Assembly (NCBI GenBank): GCA_037190225.1
Contig: JBBCJL010000007.1
Span: forward strand, 1-64,000
Source of the DNA: MKSF01 sp037190225
Lineage (GTDB): Bacteria > Bacteroidota > Bacteroidia > Chitinophagales > Chitinophagaceae
Direction: 5' to 3'
Length of the DNA: 64,000 nucleotides
Shown here piece after piece: positions 24,838 to 32,374 of the stretch. Both the position numbers and the translations under genes were made by a program. Under the pieces are notes generated by a model. That model did no database searches, had not been told where the DNA came from, and was given only the letters and a program-made list of their open reading frames with translations. How positions within the stretch are numbered: the stretch's first letter is position 1; each line of letters starts with the position of its first letter.

Positions 24838-25413
24838 ATGATGAAATTTTTAAGAAAAATTTTAAAACCTATTATATTGGTATTTATATCGAATAATTTA
24901 AATCTTGCTTTAGCTCAAGATTGCCAATACAGTTTAAATATATATGCCAGAACTGTTTCCTATCGTAATTATGGGGGAAACGCTTATCAATATATAAAGA
25001 GTAACCATACTTATCCTAATGAAAAATACATACCTGCTTATGGTAGTTTTAATTTTGGTGGATATGATAGCGTGGTGCTATTTTATGCTGCCAATATAGC
25101 TTATGATAAATCGCTGTTTGATATTTCAAAATATAAAGCCAATGATAAGAATCTTAATAAGAAAGGGATGGTTCGAGCTATAATAAAGGATAATTGTACT
25201 TCTAAAGAGGTTTGGATTATGTATGATTATACTGTACTTATATATGATAAACTATATGATATGACAGAGGAGTTAATTAATTTTTTGGGAAAGTATATGC
25301 CATTTACATTAAGAGAAAATTGGGAGATACACTATAACTATATTGAAAATTATTTCTATATTGGTGCTTATCAGTCCCCAGTAAAGGTCATAGTTGTACC
25401 TAAGGATAGGTAA
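24838..25413 (+). CDS. Candidate immunity protein for the Rhs tip
   Basis: 191 aa, starts two bases after the stop of the Rhs tip (ATG ATG at 24838). Signal-peptide-like N-terminus (hydrophobic stretch LKPIILVFISNNLNLALAQ) so it may be exported to the periplasm. Tyr-rich, beta-looking body; no recognised family. The assignment as immunity rests only on position directly after a polymorphic toxin tip and on shared low GC content. Confidence 0.55.
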   Translation: MMKFLRKILKPIILVFISNNLNLALAQDCQYSLNIYARTVSYRNYGGNAYQYIKSNHTYPNEKYIPAYGSFNFGGYDSVVLFYAANIAYDKSLFDISKYKANDKNLNKKGMVRAIIKDNCTSKEVWIMYDYTVLIYDKLYDMTEELINFLGKYMPFTLRENWEIHYNYIENYFYIGAYQSPVKVIVVPKDR

Positions 25414-25433
25414 TGGGTAAGGTGGTAAGGTAA

Positions 25434-26007
25434 GGTAGTGTTACAGAAGTGTTGATAGCTTCTGAAATGCTTATCAGTATTGAATTCTAGGAGCAATCCA
25501 TCCTATATTTTGAAAGTAAGTAAGGCAACCCAAAGGTTGCCTTACTTACTTTTTACGGCTTAAAAACAGGCTGTAATGATACGAGCTATACCCAGGTGTT
25601 TCAGAATTGTTGATTTAAAAATAAATTGTATCTATTGTGATGGATATTGTGTGAAAAATGGTCATAGCAAGGGCAAACAGGGTTGGCTATGCAGATCCTG
25701 TAAAAGAACGTTTACTTCAATATATAAATACAATGCCTGCCAGCCCGGTATTAACAGGATGATCATATCCTTACTGAAAGAAGGCTGCGGAGTACGTAGT
25801 ATATCCCGGCTGCTGCAAATTTCTGTGGTCACTGTTTTAAAACGACTACTTATTATATCGGATGCAGTAGTACAGCCTTCCTTTTGTTTAAGCAGTGTTT
25901 ATGAAGTGGATGAACTGTGTACTTATATCGGCCATAAGTCCAACCGACAATGGATAGTGTATGCAATATGTAGGGAAAGCAAAACAATAGCAGGCTTTTG
26001 TGGGTAG
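25434..26007 (+). pseudogene. IS1-family element, transposase truncated by a further insertion
   Basis: Left end GGTAGTGTTACAGAAGTG at 25434. A strong hairpin with T run follows (25516-25554). The transposase frame starts at ATG 25576 and gives 143 aa: zinc-ribbon (CIYCDGY, CRSCKR), HTH (GVRSISRLLQISVVTVLKRL) and first catalytic Asp (YEVDELCTYIG), then ends AGFCG at a TAG provided by the next IS1-like left end (GGTAGTG at 26003). Two catalytic residues are lost, so it is inactive. Confidence 0.8.
25516..25554 (+). terminator. Leader terminator inside the second IS1-family element
   Basis: GTAAGTAAGGCAACC (25516-25530), loop CAAA, GGTTGCCTTACTTAC (25535-25549), then TTTTT. A perfect 15-bp stem. 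It would stop transcripts of the upstream Rhs tip/immunity genes before the transposase. Confidence 0.85.
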
Positions 26008-26240
26008 TGTTACATCGTGTTGGTAACTACTTTTCTGCTGTTCATTTTCTTGATATTCAAATAGTTTAAAATTTTATTATTTTTAAGTTGGGTGGTGCTA
26101 TTATACTACCCGACCTTTTTTATGCAGTTAAATCAGCCTTTGAGCGGGGATAATATATCCTCGTGTTACGCGCGTGTTGGTAATTGCTCTTTTTGTGGCA
26201 GCGCAGTTATAAAATATGGGTTCAGTAAATCGGACCGCAG
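26003..26240 (+). pseudogene. IS1-family left-end fragment with transposase start
   Basis: Left end GGTAGTGTTACATCGTGTTGG at 26003, leader hairpin (GGGTGGT 26090-26096 / ACTACCC 26105-26111, then a T run), then ATG 26122 and about 38 residues of a transposase (zinc-ribbon half VGNCSFCGSAVIKYGFSKS). After about 26235 the frame no longer resembles the family. The first 130 bases are repeated almost exactly at 26646-26779. Confidence 0.7.
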
Positions 26241-26380
26241 CCTGCCAGGCGCAGGTTGTTTGCACGTTCATTGTGATATCGTATTCCCGGCTCTCATCGC
26301 CTGCCTGCTGTCTGGTTGATGCTGCCACCCGCCTGTAAACTCTGTTAACACTTTTAAAAATTTCTGCCAATTACTTATAA

Positions 26381-26644
26381 CCTCGCGTGATGTGTATCGA
26401 ACCTTGCGCGATGCGTGTCGAACCTTGCACGATGCGTGTCGAACCTTGCGCGATGCGTGTCAAACCTTGCGTGATGCGTGTCGAACCTTGCGCGATGCGT
26501 GTCGAACCTCGCGCGATGCGTGTCGAACCTCGCGCGATGCGTGTCGAACCTTGCGCGATGCGCGTCGAACCTTGCACGATGTGTGTCGAACCTCGCACGA
26601 TGCGTGTCGAACTTTGCGTGATGCGTGTCGAACCTTGCACGATG
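26381..26644. repeat. 21-bp tandem repeat array (minisatellite)
   Basis: Twelve full copies and one partial copy of a 21-base unit, typically CGTGTCGAACCTTGCGCGATG, with scattered substitutions. All copies have the same length, so frames on both strands stay open (7-residue repeats such as RVEPCAM), but there is no codon bias, start context or conserved protein, so I read it as non-coding. The last unit is followed by one T and then directly by an IS1-family left end at 26646. No spacers: not a CRISPR array. Confidence 0.9.
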
Positions 26645-26645
26645 T

Positions 26646-26779
26646 GGTAGTGTTACATCGTATTGGTAACTACTTTTCTGCTGTGCATTTTATTGATATT
26701 CAAATAGTTTAAAATTTTATTATTTTTAAGTTGGGTGGTGCTATTATACCACCCGACTTTTTTATGCGGTTAAAAGTGA
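26646..26779 (+). mobile_element. IS1-family left-end fragment, second copy
   Basis: About 130 bases nearly identical to 26003-26136: same end GGTAGTGTTACATCG, same AT-rich leader and same hairpin (AGTTGGGTGGT 26729-26739 / ACCACCCGACT 26748-26758, then T run). The transposase start that follows (atgcggtta) leads into unrelated sequence. The 155 bases from 26780 to the next gene contain nothing I recognise. Confidence 0.75.
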
Positions 26780-26934
26780 TACTTTTTGGACTCAGAAACA
26801 GGAGGTTGATATTTTAGACCTGGTTGCGTACCATATATTGTAATAGTTGTTGGTTTAATGGTTTTGATAACCGGAAATATTATTGACGGATGACAAAAGC
26901 ATCCGGAGATCACTAACGCTATCAGTATTCCCTG

Positions 26935-28905
26935 CTACCTCACCAGCATCACTTCTCCTTTCAGGTTATACTCCTCATCGCTGCCCGGCACGCTGTAACG
27001 GATGATATAATAATACACACCCGCATCACAGGCCTGTTGCCTGTAATTGCCGTCCCAGCCAGTCTCCGGGTGGAGCGTATAAAATACCCGTTGACCGTAA
27101 CGGTTGAAAATACTGAACTCTTTAACTGCCTGGTTGGTGACATTCACCGGCCCGAACTGGTCATTCAGCCCGTCCCCGTTGGGACTGAAAGCGTTGGGCA
27201 TCATCAGGTCAGGCGGCCTGACATGTACCGTCACCGAAGTAGTATTGTAACAGCCGTTCCGGTCATATACACCCAGTCGTACTCGGTAGGCCGCTACTGC
27301 AGGCGGGTAAATGCAGCTGCCGTACTGCTCTCCGGCGGTAAGACCGTTATAGCCGAAGTCCCATTCATAGCGGATAGCGGCAGGAGCTACTGCTTTGAAG
27401 GTAAATTCCGGTTGGGTGACCGGTGCAGCCAGGGTAAGGGGTGTTACCGTGATGGCAGCCTGCGGAAGCCCATGCACTGCTATTGATTGCCGGAGCGTAT
27501 CCGGGCACCCGTTGCTGCCCGTAGCGATCAGCGTAATAGCATTAGTACCCGGCTGAGGTACCGCGATACGCAATATGCGGGAAGTTTCCGGGAGCAGCTT
27601 GCTGTCCAGCAGCCATATGCGGCTGAGGCTGTTCTCTGTAATATCTTCCAAGGTAAGGGTATCGCCGGCGCAGGCGGTGGCCGGTAGCTTCAGTTGCGCC
27701 AGGGTGCCTTCGGGTGATACATGTATCTCTTTCCTGGTAGTGTGGCTGCAACCGGCGTCAGTGACCGTTAGAGTAACGGTATAATATCCCGGCCGTGGAT
27801 AGGTGTGGACAGGGTCGGGCCGGGTATCATGATTCGACTGACCTGATGCGGGGTCGCCGAAATCCCATACCCTGCTCCGGATCGTGCCATAATTGGTAAC
27901 GGACCGGTCAGAGAACCCGACCTGGTTACATTGGCCGGTAGGAGTAAAAGTAAAGCCGGCTTCGGTACGCACTTCTTTCAGCACATAGGTGAACACGGCG
28001 CTGCAGCCGTTATAGGAAGTTACCCGGCAGGTATAGGAAGCGCCGTCGGCAGGGTTGCTGACCGTCAGGCTGTCCGTCGTGGCCCCGGTATTCCATAAAT
28101 AAGCTGAAAAATGAGGGTGATAGGGTTTAAGGGTTGTCGTAGCAGCGCCCCGGCAGAAATAAAAGGTGTCGCTGGCGCTGCGCATGGCTGCTGACAGGTA
28201 GGTATAGGAACCATGGTGACCGGTATAGCAGTCATTGTGTTCATAGGCAATGGTAAGGGTCTGCCCCGCATAGCTGCTGACATCCAGCGCTACCGACTGC
28301 CAGGGCTGGTAAGCGATGCTTCCTATCTCCGGCAGCAGGCTGTAGGGGATGGCGGGTGTGGTGATGATATTGCTGCCCCCCGATGTAAGGCCCCGCGGTG
28401 ACATGGAAAGCCCTCCGCAGGGCGGGCTGATAAGATAATTGCCATTGCTGTCCCTGATGCTGAACTTATAATAGGTATTATCCGAAGCGGTATGTGTTTT
28501 ATCCATAATGGCGGCCAGCTGGAAAAAGAGGATCGGGAAATCTGCATGCACCCGGATGTCATAGCGCATGGCATAGGATTTGGCCGCGCCGTATCCGCCA
28601 CCGGCGGGATCGCCCAGGCGTACCACCCTGTCCAGCCCGTCTGGTACTCTCTTAAGCTGGCCGCTTCCGGCATTGCCATCCCAGTTGGTACCGTAGATAT
28701 CCACGAGCGTATGGCTGTTGCCGCCGGCTATGGTCCCGCTATAGGTGTAGGGATTGCCACGGCTGCCCCAGCTCAGCTGCCAGCTGCTGAAATTGCCCGA
28801 AGAGAAATCCAGGTTGGGATTGCCCGGATCCTGGTTGAACGGCCGTTGTGCCACTGCGGCAGAGGCTGATATAAAGAGTAAAAGGATGGATATGCTATGC
28901 TTCAT
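26935..28905 (-). CDS. Secreted PKD-domain protein with gliding-motility-type (type B) T9SS sorting domain
   Basis: 656 aa with signal peptide (MKHSISILLLFISASAAVAQ). Order: N-terminal lectin/jelly-roll-like region (about 30-240), Ig/PKD modules (VWDFGDPASGQSNHDTRP and YEWDFGYNG blocks, about 310-555), and the C-terminal CHU_C domain (MPNAFSPNGDGLNDQFGP ... YGQRVFYT ... GWDGNYRQQACDAGVYYYII), which directs export by the type IX system. An adhesin or binding protein of the cell surface is likely. Confidence 0.9.
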   Translation of the reverse strand: MKHSISILLLFISASAAVAQRPFNQDPGNPNLDFSSGNFSSWQLSWGSRGNPYTYSGTIAGGNSHTLVDIYGTNWDGNAGSGQLKRVPDGLDRVVRLGDPAGGGYGAAKSYAMRYDIRVHADFPILFFQLAAIMDKTHTASDNTYYKFSIRDSNGNYLISPPCGGLSMSPRGLTSGGSNIITTPAIPYSLLPEIGSIAYQPWQSVALDVSSYAGQTLTIAYEHNDCYTGHHGSYTYLSAAMRSASDTFYFCRGAATTTLKPYHPHFSAYLWNTGATTDSLTVSNPADGASYTCRVTSYNGCSAVFTYVLKEVRTEAGFTFTPTGQCNQVGFSDRSVTNYGTIRSRVWDFGDPASGQSNHDTRPDPVHTYPRPGYYTVTLTVTDAGCSHTTRKEIHVSPEGTLAQLKLPATACAGDTLTLEDITENSLSRIWLLDSKLLPETSRILRIAVPQPGTNAITLIATGSNGCPDTLRQSIAVHGLPQAAITVTPLTLAAPVTQPEFTFKAVAPAAIRYEWDFGYNGLTAGEQYGSCIYPPAVAAYRVRLGVYDRNGCYNTTSVTVHVRPPDLMMPNAFSPNGDGLNDQFGPVNVTNQAVKEFSIFNRYGQRVFYTLHPETGWDGNYRQQACDAGVYYYIIRYSVPGSDEEYNLKGEVMLVR

Positions 28906-29000
28906 GTGTTGTTTGCCTGTGCGTTTTACGGCTAAAGCCGCGCGGTGTCACCGCTGTGCGAAAGATGGTATTCAATATTCGGGAAATAGCGGCGGATGGG

Positions 29001-31007
29001 CTATTGCTTTACGAGCTTTCTTACCGCCGTACCCTCTGCCGTGATGATCCGGATCACATACATACCGTCCGGGAGCTGGCTGACCGGTAGCATATGCTTG
29101 TCGGCCGTTACGGATATCCTGCTTATCCTGCGGCCTTCCGGGGTATGGATACTGACGGTTGCAGCTCCTTTAAGCCCGGGTAGCTCAATGGTCACGATAT
29201 CGCTGGCCGGGTTGGGATAGAGCCGGAGCCGGCGGAATACCAGGGGTTCCGTAACGGAGACAGGATCATGGTAAAAGCTTTCGGAAGTATCGCTGCAGCC
29301 ATTGCTGCCGGTAACGATGACCCGGTAGGAGCCTGCTACGGCAGTTTCATATGTACGGCCGTCCGCGCCGCTGATAGGCCGGTTGTCCTTATCAAGCCAC
29401 TGGTAGCTGCTGTAGCTGCCGGTGCTCAGCACATTGCCCGCTGCGCTGATGCCCGGTACCGGTATGCTGTCCACGGTGAGTGCCAGCCGGATAAGGCTGT
29501 CGCATCCTGAAGCGGCAGCCAGGGTGTCCCAATAGACGCCTGCCGTGGTATAGCTGTGTCCGCCGAAAGCATAGCTGCCGCCTTTACAAATGGAGGCCGC
29601 CTGGTAAGTATAGGAAGGGCAGCCGGAGAACCTGGCAATGTAGGCTTTATAATCGGGTGTGCTTCCGGCAGTGGAAACGGAGACCGTGGGGCTGCCGCCG
29701 ATGCCGATAAAGCCGCCGCCGGGCAATTGCTTGATCTGCAGGAGCGCCGCGTTTTCTGTAAGCTGCATATTCTCGGAGATCCAGTGCAGGCTACCGGAGC
29801 TGTCGGTCTTTAAAAAGCCTTTATAGTGCTGGCCGGCCTGGCTGTAGGCTATGCTGTAGCTGCCATCTATGGACGGTACGATGCTGGTGATATATTCTCC
29901 CCCGGCATTGACGCTGTCCAGGTAGAGGAAATGTTCCCAGACAAGGGCGCCGGTATCGTCTATCTTCGCTAACCAGGGCTTAGGGTTCAGGCCGGACAGG
30001 AGGCCTGCGGGGGGATTGGAAATGTCCCCGTCGGAAGAGGCGGAATGGCCGGCCAGCACGTAATGGCCGTCGTGGTCCTTTATCATACCGGAAAGCAGCT
30101 CCACGCCGCTGCCACCATAACATTTCTGCCAATCAATGGCGCCGGTGCTGTCTGCTTTTATCACCCAGAGATCCCCGCCTTCTATCAGGCTGCTGCGGCC
30201 GCCCCGGTACCCGGAATTGGCGGCATCCCCGTTGGACGAGCTGGTGACGCCGCCTATCAGGAAGCCGTTGTCGTCCGTCAGTAAGAGGGAGCTGGGCCAT
30301 TCATTCATGCTGCCCCCTATACAGTGCTGCCACAAAAGGGTACCGCCTGCATTGATCTTGAACAGCCAGATATCGCCGCGTGTGGAGGTGGCAGTGACGC
30401 TGCTGCTGCCGTGGAAGCCGCTGACGTCCCCGTTGGAGGAATTGCTGCTGCCGGCGATGACAAAGCCGCCGTCCGGGGTTTCCTGTATCAATCCGTCCTT
30501 GGTAAAGAAAGAGGAAAAGGAAGTGCTGATCATATCGCTCATACTGCCGCCATAGCATTGTTTCCATTCCACGGCGCCGGTATCATCGAATTTCACCAGC
30601 CATATATCATTACCGCCATGATGCCCTGTTACATCCCCATCCGAGGAGGCTGTAAATCCTCCTGCCAGGTAGCCCCCGTCAGAGGTCTGCAGCACCGTTG
30701 TGAAGATATCCCTGTCGCTGCCCCCGAGCGTCTGCTGCCAGGTGACCGTACCTGAGGCGTCCGTCTTTACGATCCAGGCATCCTCGCCTGTTGCCGCGGT
30801 GGTCGCGTTGACGGCTCCTACGGCTATGAAGCCGCCGTCCGCGGCGGGCTGTACCTCAACGAACATGCTTCTTTTGGTGCCTATATAGGTGGTCCAGTCT
30901 CCCCTGGACCATAGCAGGGACGGGCCTTGTGCGATCGCAGCACCTGACAGGAGCATCAGGCTGATGAACAGGAAGTGTATTTTTTTAGTAAATAAATGTA
31001 ATAACAT
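29001..31007 (-). CDS. Secreted repeat protein with type A T9SS sorting domain
   Basis: 668 aa. ATG at 31007 gives a good signal peptide (KKIHFLFISLMLLSGAAIAQ); the open frame extends 77 codons further upstream into the 3' part of the neighbouring lipoprotein gene, which is not plausible. Residues 30-480 are repeated blocks of the form DGGFxxAGxxxSxxGDVxG and WLVKFDDTGAVEWKQCYGG, a beta-propeller-like arrangement common in large Bacteroidota surface proteins. The C-terminus (LYPNPASDIVTIEL ... GMYVIRIITAEGTAVRKLVKQ) is the type A sorting domain. Function unknown. Confidence 0.9.
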   Translation of the reverse strand: MLLHLFTKKIHFLFISLMLLSGAAIAQGPSLLWSRGDWTTYIGTKRSMFVEVQPAADGGFIAVGAVNATTAATGEDAWIVKTDASGTVTWQQTLGGSDRDIFTTVLQTSDGGYLAGGFTASSDGDVTGHHGGNDIWLVKFDDTGAVEWKQCYGGSMSDMISTSFSSFFTKDGLIQETPDGGFVIAGSSNSSNGDVSGFHGSSSVTATSTRGDIWLFKINAGGTLLWQHCIGGSMNEWPSSLLLTDDNGFLIGGVTSSSNGDAANSGYRGGRSSLIEGGDLWVIKADSTGAIDWQKCYGGSGVELLSGMIKDHDGHYVLAGHSASSDGDISNPPAGLLSGLNPKPWLAKIDDTGALVWEHFLYLDSVNAGGEYITSIVPSIDGSYSIAYSQAGQHYKGFLKTDSSGSLHWISENMQLTENAALLQIKQLPGGGFIGIGGSPTVSVSTAGSTPDYKAYIARFSGCPSYTYQAASICKGGSYAFGGHSYTTAGVYWDTLAAASGCDSLIRLALTVDSIPVPGISAAGNVLSTGSYSSYQWLDKDNRPISGADGRTYETAVAGSYRVIVTGSNGCSDTSESFYHDPVSVTEPLVFRRLRLYPNPASDIVTIELPGLKGAATVSIHTPEGRRISRISVTADKHMLPVSQLPDGMYVIRIITAEGTAVRKLVKQ

Positions 31008-31108
31008 TGTTGATCTGGTATTTGAGTACATTATTGAATAAGTGAGCGGGTGTATAATGGAAGAAGTGCAGGAGTATCTTACTCCTGCACCTGTTGTTAT
31101 TCCTGGTA

Positions 31109-31750
31109 CTAAAGGGCACAATTGGCCGAGATGCATTTGTACTCTATGGTCACCCTGGATTCGTAAGTGACACCGGGAGTGATCTCCACTACATCCACTC
31201 TTAATCTTACCAGGTAGTAATAGGTAGTGTTGTTGCATACTTTTTTCAGTACGATGAGCTGTTCCGGTAACACGGTGAACGGATTATTATTATTATAGAC
31301 GTACCAGCCGTTACTGCCCGGAGGTACGTTTACAGCGCCCAGTGCAGCAGTTCCGGTATCCCAGTGTGCGGTATCAAAGCAGGTAATGGTATTGAAATCA
31401 GCAGGGTCGTAATAGTTGGAATCCAGCACGCCTGCCACGATACCGTTCTGGCCGGTCAGGTAAGAGGTAAACCTGTTATCCAGCTTGAAATCCGCGTTGC
31501 CGGAAGTGGTGACACCGCTGCAGAGGCTGAAATAAATGGGATTCCAGCTGGCGGGCAGGTAAAAGGTGCCGGTATGGGTGCCGGTAACTACAACGCTGTC
31601 TGATACGCATTCGCAGCAGGTAGTCTCTAAGGCAGCCTGTCCCGATATCCCTGAAGCATTTACAGGTTGGAAGCTATTGTCTTTCTGGCAGCTGGTGACA
31701 GCAAAGGATAACGCTGCTATGGCAGCTATGGATCTGAATAAAATTTTCAT
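31109..31750 (-). CDS. Lipoprotein of unknown function, 213 aa
   Basis: Lipobox Cys at 21 (SFAVTSC). A Cys-rich block after the anchor (TTCCECVSD) and two further cysteines (FSLCSGV, ITCFDTAH, KKVCNNTT) suggest disulfides in a periplasmic or surface-exposed domain. No family recognised. It is upstream of, and in the same direction as, the secreted repeat protein, about 100 bases away. Confidence 0.75.
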   Translation of the reverse strand: MKILFRSIAAIAALSFAVTSCQKDNSFQPVNASGISGQAALETTCCECVSDSVVVTGTHTGTFYLPASWNPIYFSLCSGVTTSGNADFKLDNRFTSYLTGQNGIVAGVLDSNYYDPADFNTITCFDTAHWDTGTAALGAVNVPPGSNGWYVYNNNNPFTVLPEQLIVLKKVCNNTTYYYLVRLRVDVVEITPGVTYESRVTIEYKCISANCAL

Positions 31751-31966
31751 GGTTTTGAAGTGTATTTAAAAGCTGCAGCTCCCGCATGTCCTGTTGCCGG
31801 ATTCCCGTCCGCGCAGGGCAGCCGCCAACATCCGGTTGTCGCCCGGCGACAGGGGAATATACGGTGCAGGGAGCAGGCAGGTTATAGCCGGGTCATGGTG
31901 TGCGGCTTAATTGTTAAAGAATTTTTATAGTAATGCAACTTGCTCAGGAGCGTACTATATATACGC

Positions 31967-32100
31967 TACCTTTGCCCTCTGTTTTCTTCCGAGGGAAATA
32001 GAAGACGTACGAGCGCGGCCCTCATGCCGCCCGGACGATAAAGGATGCCGTTCAGGAAACCTGTGCCAGCAATGGCGGGTTTCTTTTACGGCATTTATAG
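31967..32100 (+). ncRNA. Candidate structured RNA in the 0.6-kb gap before alaS
   Basis: A -7 element TACCTTTG (31967-31974, exact TAnnTTTG) is followed by several nested stems: GCGGC/GCCGC around 32018-32033, then ATGCCGT (32046) with ACGGCAT (ending 32095) enclosing GAAACC/GGTTTC and GCCA-GCAA-TGGC. The last three stems nest in one long arm capped by a GCAA tetraloop. It does not show the conserved loops of SRP RNA, tmRNA or RNase P. Could be a small RNA, a leader or decayed sequence. The rest of the gap (31751-31960 and 32100-32310) has no gene. Confidence 0.35.
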
Positions 32101-32185
32101 TATGATGGTGTGCTGAAGGGTAGTGCATGAATGATGGTGTTTACGCTGCAAAGGTAATTTTGGTATATTTTGTTTTTGTCATATG

Positions 32186-32222
32186 AGGGTCACAATATTG
32201 TCATCTTTTTATGACAGACCCT
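32186..32222. promoter_or_regulatory. Dyad-symmetric site before alaS
   Basis: TGTCAT-N6-ATGACA (32199-32216) is a perfect 6+6 dyad, flanked by AGGGTC (32186-32191) and GACCCT (32217-32222). A further TGTCAT lies at 32178. Could be an operator or a weak hairpin. It is about 100 bases upstream of the candidate alaS promoter. Confidence 0.35.
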
Positions 32223-32314
32223 TAAAGTAAAGTGCTTATACGCCCGTCTGGCCCGGTGGCGATCTTCAAAACAGCAGGCCTGCTAAATTCTCAACTTCCC
32301 TTATTTTCTGTAAA

Positions 32315-32330
32315 TAATTTTGGATATTTG
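32315..32330 (+). promoter_or_regulatory. Candidate alaS promoter, -7 region
   Basis: Two overlapping candidates: TAATTTTG (32315-32322, exact) and GATATTTG followed by CAC (32323-32330). The second has the same TATTTGCAC context as the promoter of the YceI gene at 36066. Confidence 0.45.
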
Positions 32331-32374
32331 CACCATTATTTTTATTGCCAAATCAGTTTTATTATATATACATT

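Noticed and set aside
26381..26644. CRISPR array
   Set aside because: The units are 21 bases long, directly joined and without unique spacers; no cas genes are in the window.
26371..26712. Repeat proteins on either strand of the minisatellite
   Set aside because: Frames stay open only because the unit length is a multiple of three; no plausible start signal or conserved protein.
31967..32100. SRP RNA, tmRNA or RNase P RNA
   Set aside because: CAGG and AGCAA pieces are present but the tetraloop stem and symmetric loop of SRP RNA are not, and the conserved tmRNA and RNase P motifs are absent.
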